64,000 bases of DNA from Chitinophaga eiseniae (GTDB taxonomy: Bacteria; Bacteroidota; Bacteroidia; Chitinophagales; Chitinophagaceae): contig NZ_FUWZ01000002.1 in NCBI RefSeq assembly GCF_900167135.1, positions 708,651 through 772,650 of the forward strand. Direction: 5' to 3'. Made by a program: the position numbers and the translations under genes. The notes beneath the pieces are model-generated. The model searched no databases, was not told the origin of the DNA, and saw only the letters and a list, made by a program, of their open reading frames with translations. Positions 12,211 to 21,700 of the stretch are shown one piece after another (within the stretch, counting starts at the first letter, position 1; each line of letters begins with the position of its first letter).

Positions 12211-13194
12211 CTATCTCTTTATGGGCAAGTGCACATAGATCGTGTCGTTCAGTTGTTCAAATTGATAATCATATAAAGCAGTCAGTGTTTGTAATATATC
12301 CGGTAATGATTTGTTGTTGAAATTGGCATTGAGCTTACGTTCTTTGCTGATGCCCGGATCGAGCACCATGGTAACGCCGTAGGCGTCGGACAGTGCTTCG
12401 CATACTGCCTGCAGGGAGGTGTCGGTAAACTGCAGCTCCCGCGTGCGCCATGCCAGCTGGTTGTTACCGGCAGAGGTATCTGCTTTTATTTCTCCGGTGC
12501 GGGTATTGCAGGAGGCGCCCTGGCCGGCCTGCAAACGGAGGGAATGCTGCTGATGGGCTACGGCTACGCTGCCTGACAGTACATATACCTGTATAGTGGT
12601 ATTGGCAGCCTTCACGTTGAAGGAGGTACCCAGCACATGGATCTGTGCCGGGCCACTCACTACGGTAAAGGGATGCACGGGATTAGTGGCAATGTCAAAA
12701 AAAGCTTCCCCCGCTATCAATTGCACTTCTCTTCCTTTTCCGGTGAAAGCAGCCGGGTATTTTACCGAGGCGTGTTTGTTCAGGTAGATTTTAGAACCGT
12801 CGGCCAACAATACAGAATCCGGCCGGCCGGTGGTGGTTTTGGCGATCCACTGTATACGATGACGGGAATACTGCCACCATCCGGCGGCGGCGATCATCAG
12901 CAACACGGCGGCGGCCCACCAGCGGCGACGCACATGCGTGAGCGGCACTACCGGGGCAGCGGCCTTCACCTGGTCCAGCAGCTGCAGGAACCGCGCGGTG
13001 GCGGCCGGCGCATCGGCCTCTTCAAAAAAAGCGGCATGCGGCGCCTGCTCCCACAGCAGGTGTACCTGCTGGTACAGCTCCCCGTGCGAGTTATCTTCCG
13101 CGAGCCAGGAGGACAGTTGTGCTTGTAATACCTCATCCTCCGGCGACTGCAGGCACAAAAGAATAAAAGAATAATGATCGGTCGGTTTGGTCAT
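12211..13194 (-). CDS. FecR family anti-sigma factor
   Basis: A 327-residue inner-membrane signal relay. A cytoplasmic N-terminal segment (about 1-90) is followed by one membrane helix near 91-108 (WWAAAVLLMIAAAGWW). A periplasmic FecR domain follows (about 120-215, with DGSKIYLNKHASVKYP and VLGTSFNVKA), then a C-terminal DUF4974/STN-like domain (about 255-325). It would hold the adjacent sigma factor until the STN domain of SusC signals substrate. It lies 60 nt upstream of SusC and 89 nt after the sigma gene. Confidence 0.93.
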   Translation of the reverse strand: MTKPTDHYSFILLCLQSPEDEVLQAQLSSWLAEDNSHGELYQQVHLLWEQAPHAAFFEEADAPAATARFLQLLDQVKAAAPVVPLTHVRRRWWAAAVLLMIAAAGWWQYSRHRIQWIAKTTTGRPDSVLLADGSKIYLNKHASVKYPAAFTGKGREVQLIAGEAFFDIATNPVHPFTVVSGPAQIHVLGTSFNVKAANTTIQVYVLSGSVAVAHQQHSLRLQAGQGASCNTRTGEIKADTSAGNNQLAWRTRELQFTDTSLQAVCEALSDAYGVTMVLDPGISKERKLNANFNNKSLPDILQTLTALYDYQFEQLNDTIYVHLPIKR

Positions 13195-13253
13195 CTTACG
13201 AAAAAGGATGCGCTTTAAGCTGAGACAAATCAGCCAAAGCCTACCCCCAAGAG

Positions 13254-13289
13254 AAATTTGAAAATTTTTAAATTTCTAAATTTTTAAAT
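13254..13289. repeat. Octamer-phased AAAT array, five copies
   Basis: AAAT occurs at 13254, 13262, 13270, 13278 and 13286, exactly every 8 nt, with variable four-base fillers. The array begins inside the last codons of the sigma gene (stop at 13286-13284) and extends downstream of it. On the gene's own strand it reads ATTTNNNN. Confidence 0.9.
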
Positions 13290-13883
13290 TGAGAAGAGCC
13301 ACAGCAGGAGCTTCAGGCGGCCGGCGGCTGAGATCGGCTTGTCCGGAGGGTCCAGCAGGGCTGCCTTGAGTTGACGCAGCGCGATGGTCATCTGGTTCTC
13401 CACCGTTTTTACAGACAGTTGCAGTTCATGGGCTATTTCAGCGTTCTTCAGGCCGGAGTAGCGGCTTAGTTTGAAGATACGGCGGCATTGCTCCGGCAAA
13501 CGTTCCACAGCGGCATGTATCCGTTCCCGCAGTTCCTGTTCTTCCAGGAAGGTACAGAGATAACTTTCCTCCTGCAGATGCCGGATGGTATCGTGGTGGC
13601 CTTCCAGCAGCCGGTGACGCTGCAGATGGTTGATACACTGGTTGATAACGGCACGGAAAAGGTAGCTTTTAAGCGCAGCAGCATGTTCCAGGGCGAAATC
13701 TTTCTCCCACAAACGGAGAAAAACGTCCTGGACGACTTCTTCGGCCTGCTCCCGTTCCCCGAGGTATTTCCGTGCGGTGGCAAAAAGAAGGGGGTAAAAA
13801 TATTCGTATACCCGGGCAAATACCGCACGGTCTCTGGCCTGCAAGCCCTGCAACACCTCTTGGCTGTATAACCCGCTAATCAT
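13284..13883 (-). CDS. ECF RNA polymerase sigma factor (Bacteroidota sigma-70 expansion family)
   Basis: A 199-residue ECF sigma factor that would direct transcription of the SusC/D operon. Region 2 is visible as FARVYEYFYPLLFATARKYL and EEVVQDVFLRLWE. Region 4 is a helix-turn-helix (CRRIFKLSRYSGLKNAEIA, then LSVKTVENQMTIALRQLK). The frame is open to 13931, but the ATG at 13883 gives MISGLYSQEVLQGL, the usual N-terminus, whereas the longer form adds 16 residues unlike the family. FecR follows on the same strand. Confidence 0.94.
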   Translation of the reverse strand: MISGLYSQEVLQGLQARDRAVFARVYEYFYPLLFATARKYLGEREQAEEVVQDVFLRLWEKDFALEHAAALKSYLFRAVINQCINHLQRHRLLEGHHDTIRHLQEESYLCTFLEEQELRERIHAAVERLPEQCRRIFKLSRYSGLKNAEIAHELQLSVKTVENQMTIALRQLKAALLDPPDKPISAAGRLKLLLWLFSI

Positions 13884-14358
13884 AAAAAAGTAAACGTCAG
13901 AAAGGCATAAGTGGGAGCTAAGATAACCCATTACCGGGCGAAAAGGAAATTTTCAAAAAAAATGGCATTCTACCGGTCAAAAAATGAAAATATGTAAATA
14001 CTTTTTATAAATTTAATGGCTTTAAAGCCATTATTCTTAAATTATAAACTTCCACGTTATGACGAACCAGATACAGCCTGAGCGCTGTTTGACCGTGATT
14101 GTAATGTCAGGGCTCTCCTCCGGGGCGCTGCCGTTTTCCACACCGACCAGTGAATAGCCGGGAATGCCATGATAACCGCCGCTACGGCCGGTTGTTATAT
14201 CCCCGCTAATACCTGTTCCGGGAAACATGCACGCAGATTAAATGTTATGGACGGTACCGGAATATTGCCTGTAGCTGTTATCTTGCCTTTTGATCCGGCA
14301 CAGCCCAGGCGCAACGCGATTTGAAACTAAAAACGAGAACCTAAACAATATTTTGAAG
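13884..14358. other. Intergenic region between divergent units
   Basis: This gap of about 475 nt separates the minus-strand sigma gene from the plus-strand dehydrogenase gene. It carries the perfect 20-nt palindrome at 14014-14033. A 63-codon minus-strand frame (14037-14228) has a plausible composition but no recognisable family, no signal peptide and no good start context, so I do not call it a gene. No clear promoter box was found. Confidence 0.5.
14014..14033. promoter_or_regulatory. Perfect 20-nt palindrome, possible operator
   Basis: TAATGGCTTTAAAGCCATTA is fully self-complementary with no loop, in the gap between two divergent transcription units. The lack of a loop favours a binding site for a dimeric regulator over a terminator. 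The binding protein is unknown. Confidence 0.45.
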
Positions 14359-15522
14359 ATGAACCGTAAGTTAAGAATGGGAATGATCGGCGGTGGAAAG
14401 GATGCCTTTATCGGCGCTATTCACCGTATTGCGGCCAATATGGATGGCCTGATAGAACTGGTAGCCGGTGCCCTCAGCATCAACAATGAAGTAGCGGTAG
14501 AATCCGGTAAAATGCTGTTCCTCGATCCGGAACGCACCTACCTCGATTTTAAGACCATGCTGCAGAAAGAAGCCGCTATGCCGGCCGACAAGCGCCTCGA
14601 TTTCGTGACCATCGTCACGCCTAACTTCGCTCACTTTGAACCAGCTATGATGGCGCTGGACCTGGGCTTCAACGTGGTGATCGAAAAACCGATCACTTTC
14701 TCCCTGGAAGAAGCCAAACAACTACAGGCCAAGGTGGAAGCCACCGGCCTCACTTTGCTGCTCACCCACACCTACACCGGTTACCCCATGGTAAAACAGG
14801 CGCGCCAGATGGTAAAAGACGGCGCACTCGGCAAGATCCGCAAAGTATGGGTGGAGTATCCCCAGGGATGGCTCAGCAAAATGAGCGAGCGGGAAGGCAA
14901 TGCGCAGGCAGCCTGGAGAACAGATCCCAAAAAATCCGGTAAGGCAGGCGCTATGGGCGATATCGGTACCCACGCCGCCAACCTGGCAGAATATATCAGC
15001 GGCGCCAAAATTGAAAAACTGTGCGCCGACCTGAACATCATGGTCCCCGGCCGTGCCCTTGATGACGACGGCGCTGTGCTGCTGCGCTTCGACAACGGCG
15101 CCGCGGGCGTGCTGATGGCCTCCCAGGTGGCTGCCGGTGAAGAAAACGCCCTGAAAATCCGCATATACGGAGAAAAAGGCGGCCTCGAATGGGCACAGCA
15201 TGAACCCAACACCCTGCTGGTGAAATGGCTCGACAAACCCACAGAGATCTATCGCGCCGGCGGCGGATACTCCTTCCAGTCCAGCTACATGACCCACAAC
15301 ACCCGCACCCCGGGCGGCCATCCGGAAGGATACCTCGAAGCTTTCGGTAACCTGTACCGCAACTTCGCACAGACCCTCTCGGCAAAAATTGACGGCGTAC
15401 AACCGGCACCGGAGTCGCTCGACTTCCCCAGCGTGGAAGACGGCGTGCGTGGCATGGCGTTCATCGACAACGTGGTACGCTCCTCACAAAGCGACGCCAA
15501 ATGGACAAATTTCGAAATTTAA
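14359..15522 (+). CDS. Gfo/Idh/MocA family sugar oxidoreductase
   Basis: A 387-residue cytosolic NAD(P)-dependent dehydrogenase. The Rossmann motif is GMIGGGKDAFIGAIHR near the N-terminus. The catalytic-type lysine motif is VVIEKPIT (about 110), and the AGAMGDIGTHAANLAEY motif near 200 is typical of the family. The open frame starts at 14290, but the ATG at 14359 (MNRKLRMGMIGGG) gives the standard N-terminus. The TIM-barrel isomerase follows after 27 nt. In related Bacteroidota clusters such pairs act on keto-sugars or inositol-like substrates, but the substrate here is not known. Confidence 0.93.
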   Translation: MNRKLRMGMIGGGKDAFIGAIHRIAANMDGLIELVAGALSINNEVAVESGKMLFLDPERTYLDFKTMLQKEAAMPADKRLDFVTIVTPNFAHFEPAMMALDLGFNVVIEKPITFSLEEAKQLQAKVEATGLTLLLTHTYTGYPMVKQARQMVKDGALGKIRKVWVEYPQGWLSKMSEREGNAQAAWRTDPKKSGKAGAMGDIGTHAANLAEYISGAKIEKLCADLNIMVPGRALDDDGAVLLRFDNGAAGVLMASQVAAGEENALKIRIYGEKGGLEWAQHEPNTLLVKWLDKPTEIYRAGGGYSFQSSYMTHNTRTPGGHPEGYLEAFGNLYRNFAQTLSAKIDGVQPAPESLDFPSVEDGVRGMAFIDNVVRSSQSDAKWTNFEI

Positions 15523-15549
15523 TATACCACCGCTAACTAGTACGATTAT

Positions 15550-16605
15550 ATGAAAACGATCAAAGGTCCTGGTATATTCCTGGCGCAGTTCATGGGAGAT
15601 GAAGCGCCCTTCAACAGTCTGAAATCCATCTGCGAATGGGCAGCCTCCATCGGTTTCAAAGGCGTACAGATCCCCTCCTGGGACACCCGCCTGATAGACC
15701 TGCAAAAGGCGGCAGAGAGTAAGACCTACGCAGACGAAATAAAAGGTATCGTCAACGCCGCAGGCCTGGAAATCACAGAACTGAGCACCCACCTGCAAGG
15801 GCAGCTGGTGGCCGTTAACCCGGCTTTCACGGAAATGTTCGATGGCTTCGCACCGGCACAGTACCACAATAATCTGCAGGCCCGCACCGAATGGGCGGTC
15901 AACCAGCTGAAATATGCTGCCAAAGCCAGCCGCAACCTGGGCCTCAACGCCCACGCTACCTTCAGCGGCGCGTTGCTGTGGGCGCCCGCCATGTACCCCT
16001 GGCCTCAACGGCCGGCAGGACTGGTGGAAGCCGGTTTCGCAGAACTGGCCAAACGCTGGCTGCCTATCCTCAACGAGTTCGATGCCAACGGTGTGGACGT
16101 ATGCTACGAAATACACCCCGGCGAAGACCTTCACGACGGCGCCAGCTATGAACGTTTCCTTGAGGCAACCGGCAACCACGCCCGGGCCTGCCTCCTGTAC
16201 GATCCCAGCCACTTCGTGCTGCAATGCCTCAACTACCTGGAATATATCGATATTTACCATGAGAAAATAAAAGCCTTCCATGTAAAAGACGCGGAATTTA
16301 ATCCCACCGGCCGCTCCGGCGTATACGGCGGATTCCAGTCCTGGATAGACCGTCCCGGCAGATTCCGCTCCCTCGGCGACGGACAGGTGGACTTTAAATC
16401 CGTGTTCAGTAAACTCACCCAATACGATTTTGCCGGTTGGGCCGTTATGGAATGGGAATGCTGCATGAAACATCCGGAAGACGGTGCCCGTGAAGGCGCT
16501 CCGTTTATCAAAAATCATATCATCCGCGTCACCGAAAAAGCCTTCGACGACTTCGCCGGCGCCGCCACAGATGACGCATTCAACAAACGGGTGTTGGGCA
16601 TTTAG
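15550..16605 (+). CDS. Sugar phosphate isomerase/epimerase (xylose isomerase-like TIM barrel)
   Basis: A 351-residue TIM-barrel protein without a signal peptide. Metal-binding positions of the AP endonuclease 2/xylose isomerase fold are present: Glu in VCYEIHPGE, Asp/His in LLYDPSHF, His in IKAFHVKDAE, and Glu in WAVMEWE. The family isomerises or epimerises sugars, or dehydrates keto-inositols. It is paired with the Gfo/Idh dehydrogenase upstream, suggesting consecutive steps on one substrate. The last codon and stop (ATT TAG) are already part of an octamer repeat array. Confidence 0.92.
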   Translation: MKTIKGPGIFLAQFMGDEAPFNSLKSICEWAASIGFKGVQIPSWDTRLIDLQKAAESKTYADEIKGIVNAAGLEITELSTHLQGQLVAVNPAFTEMFDGFAPAQYHNNLQARTEWAVNQLKYAAKASRNLGLNAHATFSGALLWAPAMYPWPQRPAGLVEAGFAELAKRWLPILNEFDANGVDVCYEIHPGEDLHDGASYERFLEATGNHARACLLYDPSHFVLQCLNYLEYIDIYHEKIKAFHVKDAEFNPTGRSGVYGGFQSWIDRPGRFRSLGDGQVDFKSVFSKLTQYDFAGWAVMEWECCMKHPEDGAREGAPFIKNHIIRVTEKAFDDFAGAATDDAFNKRVLGI

Positions 16606-16635
16606 GAATTTTCGAATTTAGTTATTTAGATATTT
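16600..16635. repeat. Octamer-phased ATTT array, five copies
   Basis: ATTT occurs at 16600, 16608, 16616, 16624 and 16632, exactly 8 nt apart. The first copy overlaps the last codon and stop of the TIM-barrel gene. The array is the inverted partner of the one at 16749-16784 at the other end of the same gap. Confidence 0.9.
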
Positions 16636-16748
16636 TGACTTGGTGAGACAGGTCAAGATCAATAAGGAAGCTATCGGATAAATCAATAAAACATATTCAT
16701 CCACCTGAAAAATAACACAGGCAGAAACATAAACAACAAACACCAATC

Positions 16749-16784
16749 AAATAATCAAATAAAAAAATAAAAAAATAACGAAAT
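16749..16784. repeat. Octamer-phased AAAT array running into a start codon
   Basis: AAAT occurs at 16749, 16757, 16765, 16773 and 16781 at an exact 8-nt period. The final AAAT donates the AT of the cytochrome c start codon (16783-16785), so the array occupies the whole leader region where a ribosome-binding site would sit. Confidence 0.9.
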
Positions 16785-17196
16785 GAAAAAGAGGTTACTG
16801 GCACCGTTGGTATTAACCGCGCTGTTTTTTGCAGCTTGCGGCGGAGGTGAGAAAAAAGCTGATCAACAAACTGACAAACCCGCACAGGAAAACAATGCCG
16901 TGGATAACTCAATGGTATCTCCTGGTGCAGACAAGCCGGCCAGCAAAGGCGAACAACTGATGGCGCAAAGCGATTGCAAAACCTGCCACAAAGAAGAAAT
17001 CAAAGTAATCGGACCCGCCCTGAAAGACATCGCCGGCAAATATCCCAACACACCTGAAAATGTGGATAAACTGTCCGACAAAATCATCAAAGGTGGTTCC
17101 GGCAACTGGGGCGAAGTAGCCATGCTCCCGCATCCGAACATCTCCAAAGAAGATGCAAAGGAAATGGTACAGTACATCCTGTCTGTAGGAAAATAA
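16783..17196 (+). CDS. Lipoprotein cytochrome c
   Basis: A 137-residue small c-type cytochrome, probably anchored by lipid outside the cytoplasm. The lipobox is FFAACGGG, followed by a polar linker and a single class I domain with haem motif CKTCHK and a candidate axial Met in VAMLPHPNIS. It is clearly paralogous to the cytochrome module of the large fusion at 18797-22204: both share SDCKTCH, IGP and the KII.GG.G.WGE pattern. It probably accepts electrons from the sugar dehydrogenase module of that protein. Confidence 0.92.
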   Translation: MKKRLLAPLVLTALFFAACGGGEKKADQQTDKPAQENNAVDNSMVSPGADKPASKGEQLMAQSDCKTCHKEEIKVIGPALKDIAGKYPNTPENVDKLSDKIIKGGSGNWGEVAMLPHPNISKEDAKEMVQYILSVGK

Positions 17197-17227
17197 TGGC
17201 TTTTCCATCATCATTCAATCATAGTAA

Positions 17228-17950
17228 ATGAAAAAAATCATCATCGGAGCCTTTATGCTGGGCGCTATCACCGGCGCCACAGCGGTAAAGGCACAGAAAG
17301 TAAATAGCCTCTCTGCCAAAGAGAAAAAGGAAGGATGGCAGCTGCTGTTCGATGGTAAAACCACCAACGGATGGCATACCTACCTGAAAGATGCTGCCAG
17401 CCCCGCGTGGAAAGTGGTGGACGGCGCACTCGAATTTGACGTGGACGCCAAAAAAACCGGCGCCCCCGGCGGTGACCTCGTTACCAACGGCGAATACGAA
17501 AACTACGAGCTGAGCATCGACTGGAAAATTTCAGAAGGCGGCAACAGCGGCATCATCTTCAGCGTACATGAAGATCCTGAATTCAAAGCTACTTATCTCA
17601 CCGGCCCTGAAATGCAGGTGCTCGATGATGATAAACACCCGGATGGAAAAATCAACAAACACAACGCCGGCGACCTCTACGACCTCGTAAAATCCTCACA
17701 GAAAGCGGTGAAAGCCGTAGGTCAGTGGAACACTGCCAAAATTGTGAAAAAAGATGGCCATCTTTCCCTCTGGCTCAACGGCGTAAAAACCGTGGAAACA
17801 ACCATGGGCACCCCTGAATGGGACGCACTGGTAGCCAACAGCAAGTTTAAAGACTGGAAAGGCTTTGGAAAATATGCCAAAGGCCACATAGCCCTCCAGG
17901 ACCACGGCAACAAGGTATGGTACCGTAATATCAAATTAAGAGTGCTGTAA
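17228..17950 (+). CDS. DUF1080 protein (3-keto-disaccharide hydrolase-like)
   Basis: A 240-residue exported protein with a signal peptide (MKKIIIGAFMLGAITGATA) and one concanavalin-like beta-sandwich. The DUF1080 signatures are present: GWQLLFDGKTTNGWH near the start, YELSIDWKISEGGNSGI in the middle and a C-terminal GHIALQDHGNKVWYRNIK. Members of this family have been linked to hydrolysis of 3-keto-glycosides after oxidation of the sugar, which suits a neighbourhood of dehydrogenases and cytochromes. The activity here is inferred. It lies 31 nt after the cytochrome gene. Confidence 0.9.
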   Translation: MKKIIIGAFMLGAITGATAVKAQKVNSLSAKEKKEGWQLLFDGKTTNGWHTYLKDAASPAWKVVDGALEFDVDAKKTGAPGGDLVTNGEYENYELSIDWKISEGGNSGIIFSVHEDPEFKATYLTGPEMQVLDDDKHPDGKINKHNAGDLYDLVKSSQKAVKAVGQWNTAKIVKKDGHLSLWLNGVKTVETTMGTPEWDALVANSKFKDWKGFGKYAKGHIALQDHGNKVWYRNIKLRVL

Positions 17951-18050
17951 TCTTTTTTCGGATACATTTTTTTTGACAAAGGCGCAAGGCAGTAAAGAAC
18001 AACTTTTCCCTGCCCTGCGTCTTTTGCTTTTGGATGCTAACTACCACGAC

Positions 18051-18788
18051 ATGAGAACATTTACCGCGTTTATTACACTCTTGCTGGCCGCCTCCCTCTG
18101 CGCGCAGGCCGGCAAAAAACACAAGACCAAAAAAGTACTGGTCTTCTCAAAAACAAAAGGCTTCCGCCACGATTGTATTCCCGTCGCCAAAGCCGCGATC
18201 ATGCAGCTGGGTAAAGACAACGGCTTCGAAGTGGATACCACAGAAGACGCCAGCGCCTTTACCAGCGCCAACCTGAAGAAATACGCCGCCGTTATCTTCA
18301 GTTGCACCACCGGCGACGTGCTGGACAGCGCCCAGCAGGTGGCCTTCCAGCAATATATCCACAAAGGCGGCGGCTGGATGGGCATCCACGCAGCCACCGA
18401 CACGGAATATGACTGGCCATGGTACAACAAACTGGCCGGCGCCTGGTTTCTCAGCCACCCGAAACAACAACAGGCCACCCTCCGCGTCACAGACCACAAC
18501 CATCCCGCTACCCGCCACCTGCCGGATGAATGGGTGCGCAAAGACGAATGGTATAACTTCAAAGACCTTAACCCGGACGTGCACGTGCTGATCAAAATAG
18601 ACGAGTCCACCTATGAAGGCGGCAAAAACGGCGACAATCATCCCATGTGCTGGTACCACGACTTTGAAGGCGGTCGCGCTTTCTATACCGAAATGGGCCA
18701 TACCAAAGAATCTTACCAGGACACCGTATACCTGCAACACCTGCTGGGTGGCATTCAGTATACCATGGGCAACAAAAAAGCTAACTAA
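18051..18788 (+). CDS. ThuA-like domain protein, exported
   Basis: A 245-residue protein with a signal peptide (MRTFTAFITLLLAASLCAQA) and one ThuA (trehalose-utilisation, glutamine-amidotransferase-like) domain: KVLVFSKTKGFRHDCIP, then GGGWMGIHAATDTEYDW and a C-terminal GRAFYTEMGHTKESY. The catalytic cysteine of true amidotransferases is not apparent. The frame is open from 17973, but the ATG at 18051 gives the signal peptide. The next gene begins with a close homologue of this domain, so a local duplication is likely. The ThuA role is unproven; links to keto-sugar metabolism come from context. Confidence 0.9.
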   Translation: MRTFTAFITLLLAASLCAQAGKKHKTKKVLVFSKTKGFRHDCIPVAKAAIMQLGKDNGFEVDTTEDASAFTSANLKKYAAVIFSCTTGDVLDSAQQVAFQQYIHKGGGWMGIHAATDTEYDWPWYNKLAGAWFLSHPKQQQATLRVTDHNHPATRHLPDEWVRKDEWYNFKDLNPDVHVLIKIDESTYEGGKNGDNHPMCWYHDFEGGRAFYTEMGHTKESYQDTVYLQHLLGGIQYTMGNKKAN

Positions 18789-18796
18789 ACAACCCA

Positions 18797-21700
18797 ATGA
18801 AGCAAACCATTAAACTCTTTCTGCTGCTGGCTTTAGTCGCCACTGCAGGCTGTAACAAATCGCGCCCCGGGCAGCCGAAGGTGCTGGTATTTACCAAAAC
18901 CACCGCTTTCCGCCACGCCTCCATCCCTGCCGGCATCGCCGCCATGCAGAAGCTCGGAAAAGAAAACGGCTTCGTAGTGGACACCACCGAAAATGCCGAC
19001 CGTTTTAATGAAGACTCTCTGCAGCAATACGCTGCCGTGATCTTCCTGAACACCACCGGCGACGTGCTCAATACCGCACAGGAAGCGGACTTCGAAAGAT
19101 ATATCCAGGCCGGCGGCGGATACGTAGGCGTACACGCCGCTACCGACACAGAATACGAATGGGGCTGGTACAATCACCTGGCCGGCGCCTATTTCCTCAG
19201 CCATCCTCCGGGCACACACAAAGCTACCGTGGAAGTGGTCAACAAATCATTCCCGGCTACCGCCGGACTGCCGGACAAATTCGAACATACAGACGAATGG
19301 TACAACTTTAAAAAGAGAGATACCACCACCACTATATTGATGAAGGTAGATGAGAAAACCTACGAAGGCGGCACCATGAACAACGACCACCCGGTGAGCT
19401 GGTACCATGAGTACGACGGCGGCCGCGCTTTCTACACAGCGCTCGGCCATACCGAAGAAAGCTATTCCGACAGCCTGTTCCTGAAACATGTGCTCGGTGG
19501 TATCCAATACGCCATTGGCAAAAATCTGGTGCTCGACTACAGCAAAGCTACCACGCTGCGCACACCGGATGAAAACCGCTTCACCAAACAAGTGCTCACC
19601 TCCGGCCAGTTCTTCGAACCTACGGAGATGACCATCCTGCCCAATCTCGACATCCTCGTGGCACAACGCCGCGGTGAACTGTTGCTCTACAAACAGGCTG
19701 ATAAAACACTCACGCAGGTAGGCTTTCTGAAAGTGTATCATAAAACAGACGTGCCCAACGTCAACGCAGAAGAAGGTTTCCTCGGCCTCGCCGCCGATCC
19801 GGACTACAAAGACAACCACTATATCTATGTGATGTATTCTCCCATAGACACCTCCGTCAACCGCCTGTCCCGCTTTAAGTTTGAAAACAACCAGCTGGAC
19901 ATGTCGTCCGAGAAAGTGGTGCTGCAGTTTTATTCCCAGCGTAACATCTGCTGCCATACCGGCGGTTCCATCGCCTTCGGGCCGGATAAACTGCTGTACG
20001 TGTCCACCGGCGACAATACCACTCCCTTCGATGAAGCAGGCCAGAAATACGTGAGTAACGGTTACGGACCTACGGACGACCGCCCCGGCCACGAACAGTA
20101 TGATGGCCGCCGCTCTTCTGCCAATACCAATGACCTGCGCGGCAAGGTACTGCGTATCAAAGTAGCGCCCGACGGCTCCTACAGCATACCGGAAGGAAAC
20201 CTGTTCCCCAAAGGCACTGCCGGCACCCGCCCGGAGATATATGCCATGGGCACCCGCAACCCCTACCGTATCTCCATAGACCGGAAAACCGGTTACCTTT
20301 ATTGGGGAGAAGTAGGTCCGGATGCCAATAACGACGATCCTAACCGCGGCCCCCGCGGCTATGATGAAGTTAACCAGGCCAAAAAGCCGGGCAACTACGG
20401 CTATCCCATGTTCATCGCCGATAATAAACCGTACCACGCCTATAATTACGAAACAGGCGAAACCGGTCCGGCGTACGATCCCAAAAAACCTGTCAACAAC
20501 TCCCGTAACAATACCGGTATCAAAGAACTGCCGCCAGCGGTGCCGGCCTTTATCTGGTACCCCTACGGCAAATCCGATGAATTCCCCATTGTAGGCAGCG
20601 GCGGCCGCAATGCCGAAGCCGGTCCGGTATACTACAGCGAATTTTATCCGAAAGAAACCCGTTTCCCGGATTACTATAACGGCAAACTGTTCATCTACGA
20701 CTGGATACGCGGCTGGATCATGGCCGTGACCATGGACAAAAACGGCGATTTCTCCAAGATGGAACGCTTTATGCCCGGCACTAAACTGAATGCCCCGATA
20801 GACATGGAAATGGGCCCTGACGGCCGTTTGTACGTACTGGAATACGGCAATGGCTGGTTCAGCAAAAATCCGGACGCTGCGCTGGCACGTATCGACTACA
20901 ACGGCGGCAACCGTGCACCGAAAGCAGAGATACATAGCACCCAGCTGACCGGCGCGCTGCCGTTTAAAGTGAAACTGTCTGCCGAAGGCTCCATAGATCC
21001 TGACGGAGACAAACTCACTTACCTCTGGTATTTTGGTAACGGTACTAAAAAAGAAACGACCGAACCATTTGTGGAAGTGACCTACACCACCGCCGGCGAA
21101 TACAATGCCTACGTGGAAGTACAGGACGGTAAAGGCGGCAAAACAAAAAGTAAAGACATCGCACTGTATGCCGGCAACGAAACACCGCAGGTGAACATTA
21201 CCTTACAAGGCAACCAGATGTTCTACTTCCCGGGCAAACAGGTACGTTATGCCGTGACCGTTAGTGATAAAGAAGATGGCAACAGCGCCGACGGCAAACT
21301 CGACGCCAGCAATATTTTCGTAAAAGCGGATTATGTACAGGGCAGCGATAAAGCAGCCATGCCACAGGGCCACCAGATCGTTACCGGCGCCATCGCAGGT
21401 AAAAACATCATGGAAGTATCTGACTGTAAAACCTGTCACAAACCGGATGAAAAATCTATCGGTCCTTCTTTCAAACAAATTACAGAGAAGTACCAGAACG
21501 ATCCCGCAGCACCTGATGCGCTGGCGAAAAAAATCATCAACGGTGGCGGTGGCGTATGGGGCGAAACAGCCATGTCGGCCCACCCGGGCATCTCCAACGG
21601 AGAAGCGCACCAGCTGGTGGAATACATCTTCTCTTTAGGCGGCAACGCTCCTAAAATTGCCTCCCTGCCCGTTACCGGCAGCCTGGACCCAACGCTGGGC

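Noticed and set aside
14037..14228. 63-codon minus-strand frame in the divergent gap
   Set aside because: No family resemblance, no start context and no signal; neighbouring frames look equally protein-like by chance.
19247..20935. A 562-codon minus-strand frame inside the sugar dehydrogenase fusion
   Set aside because: Antisense shadow of the sense domains, which are well supported.
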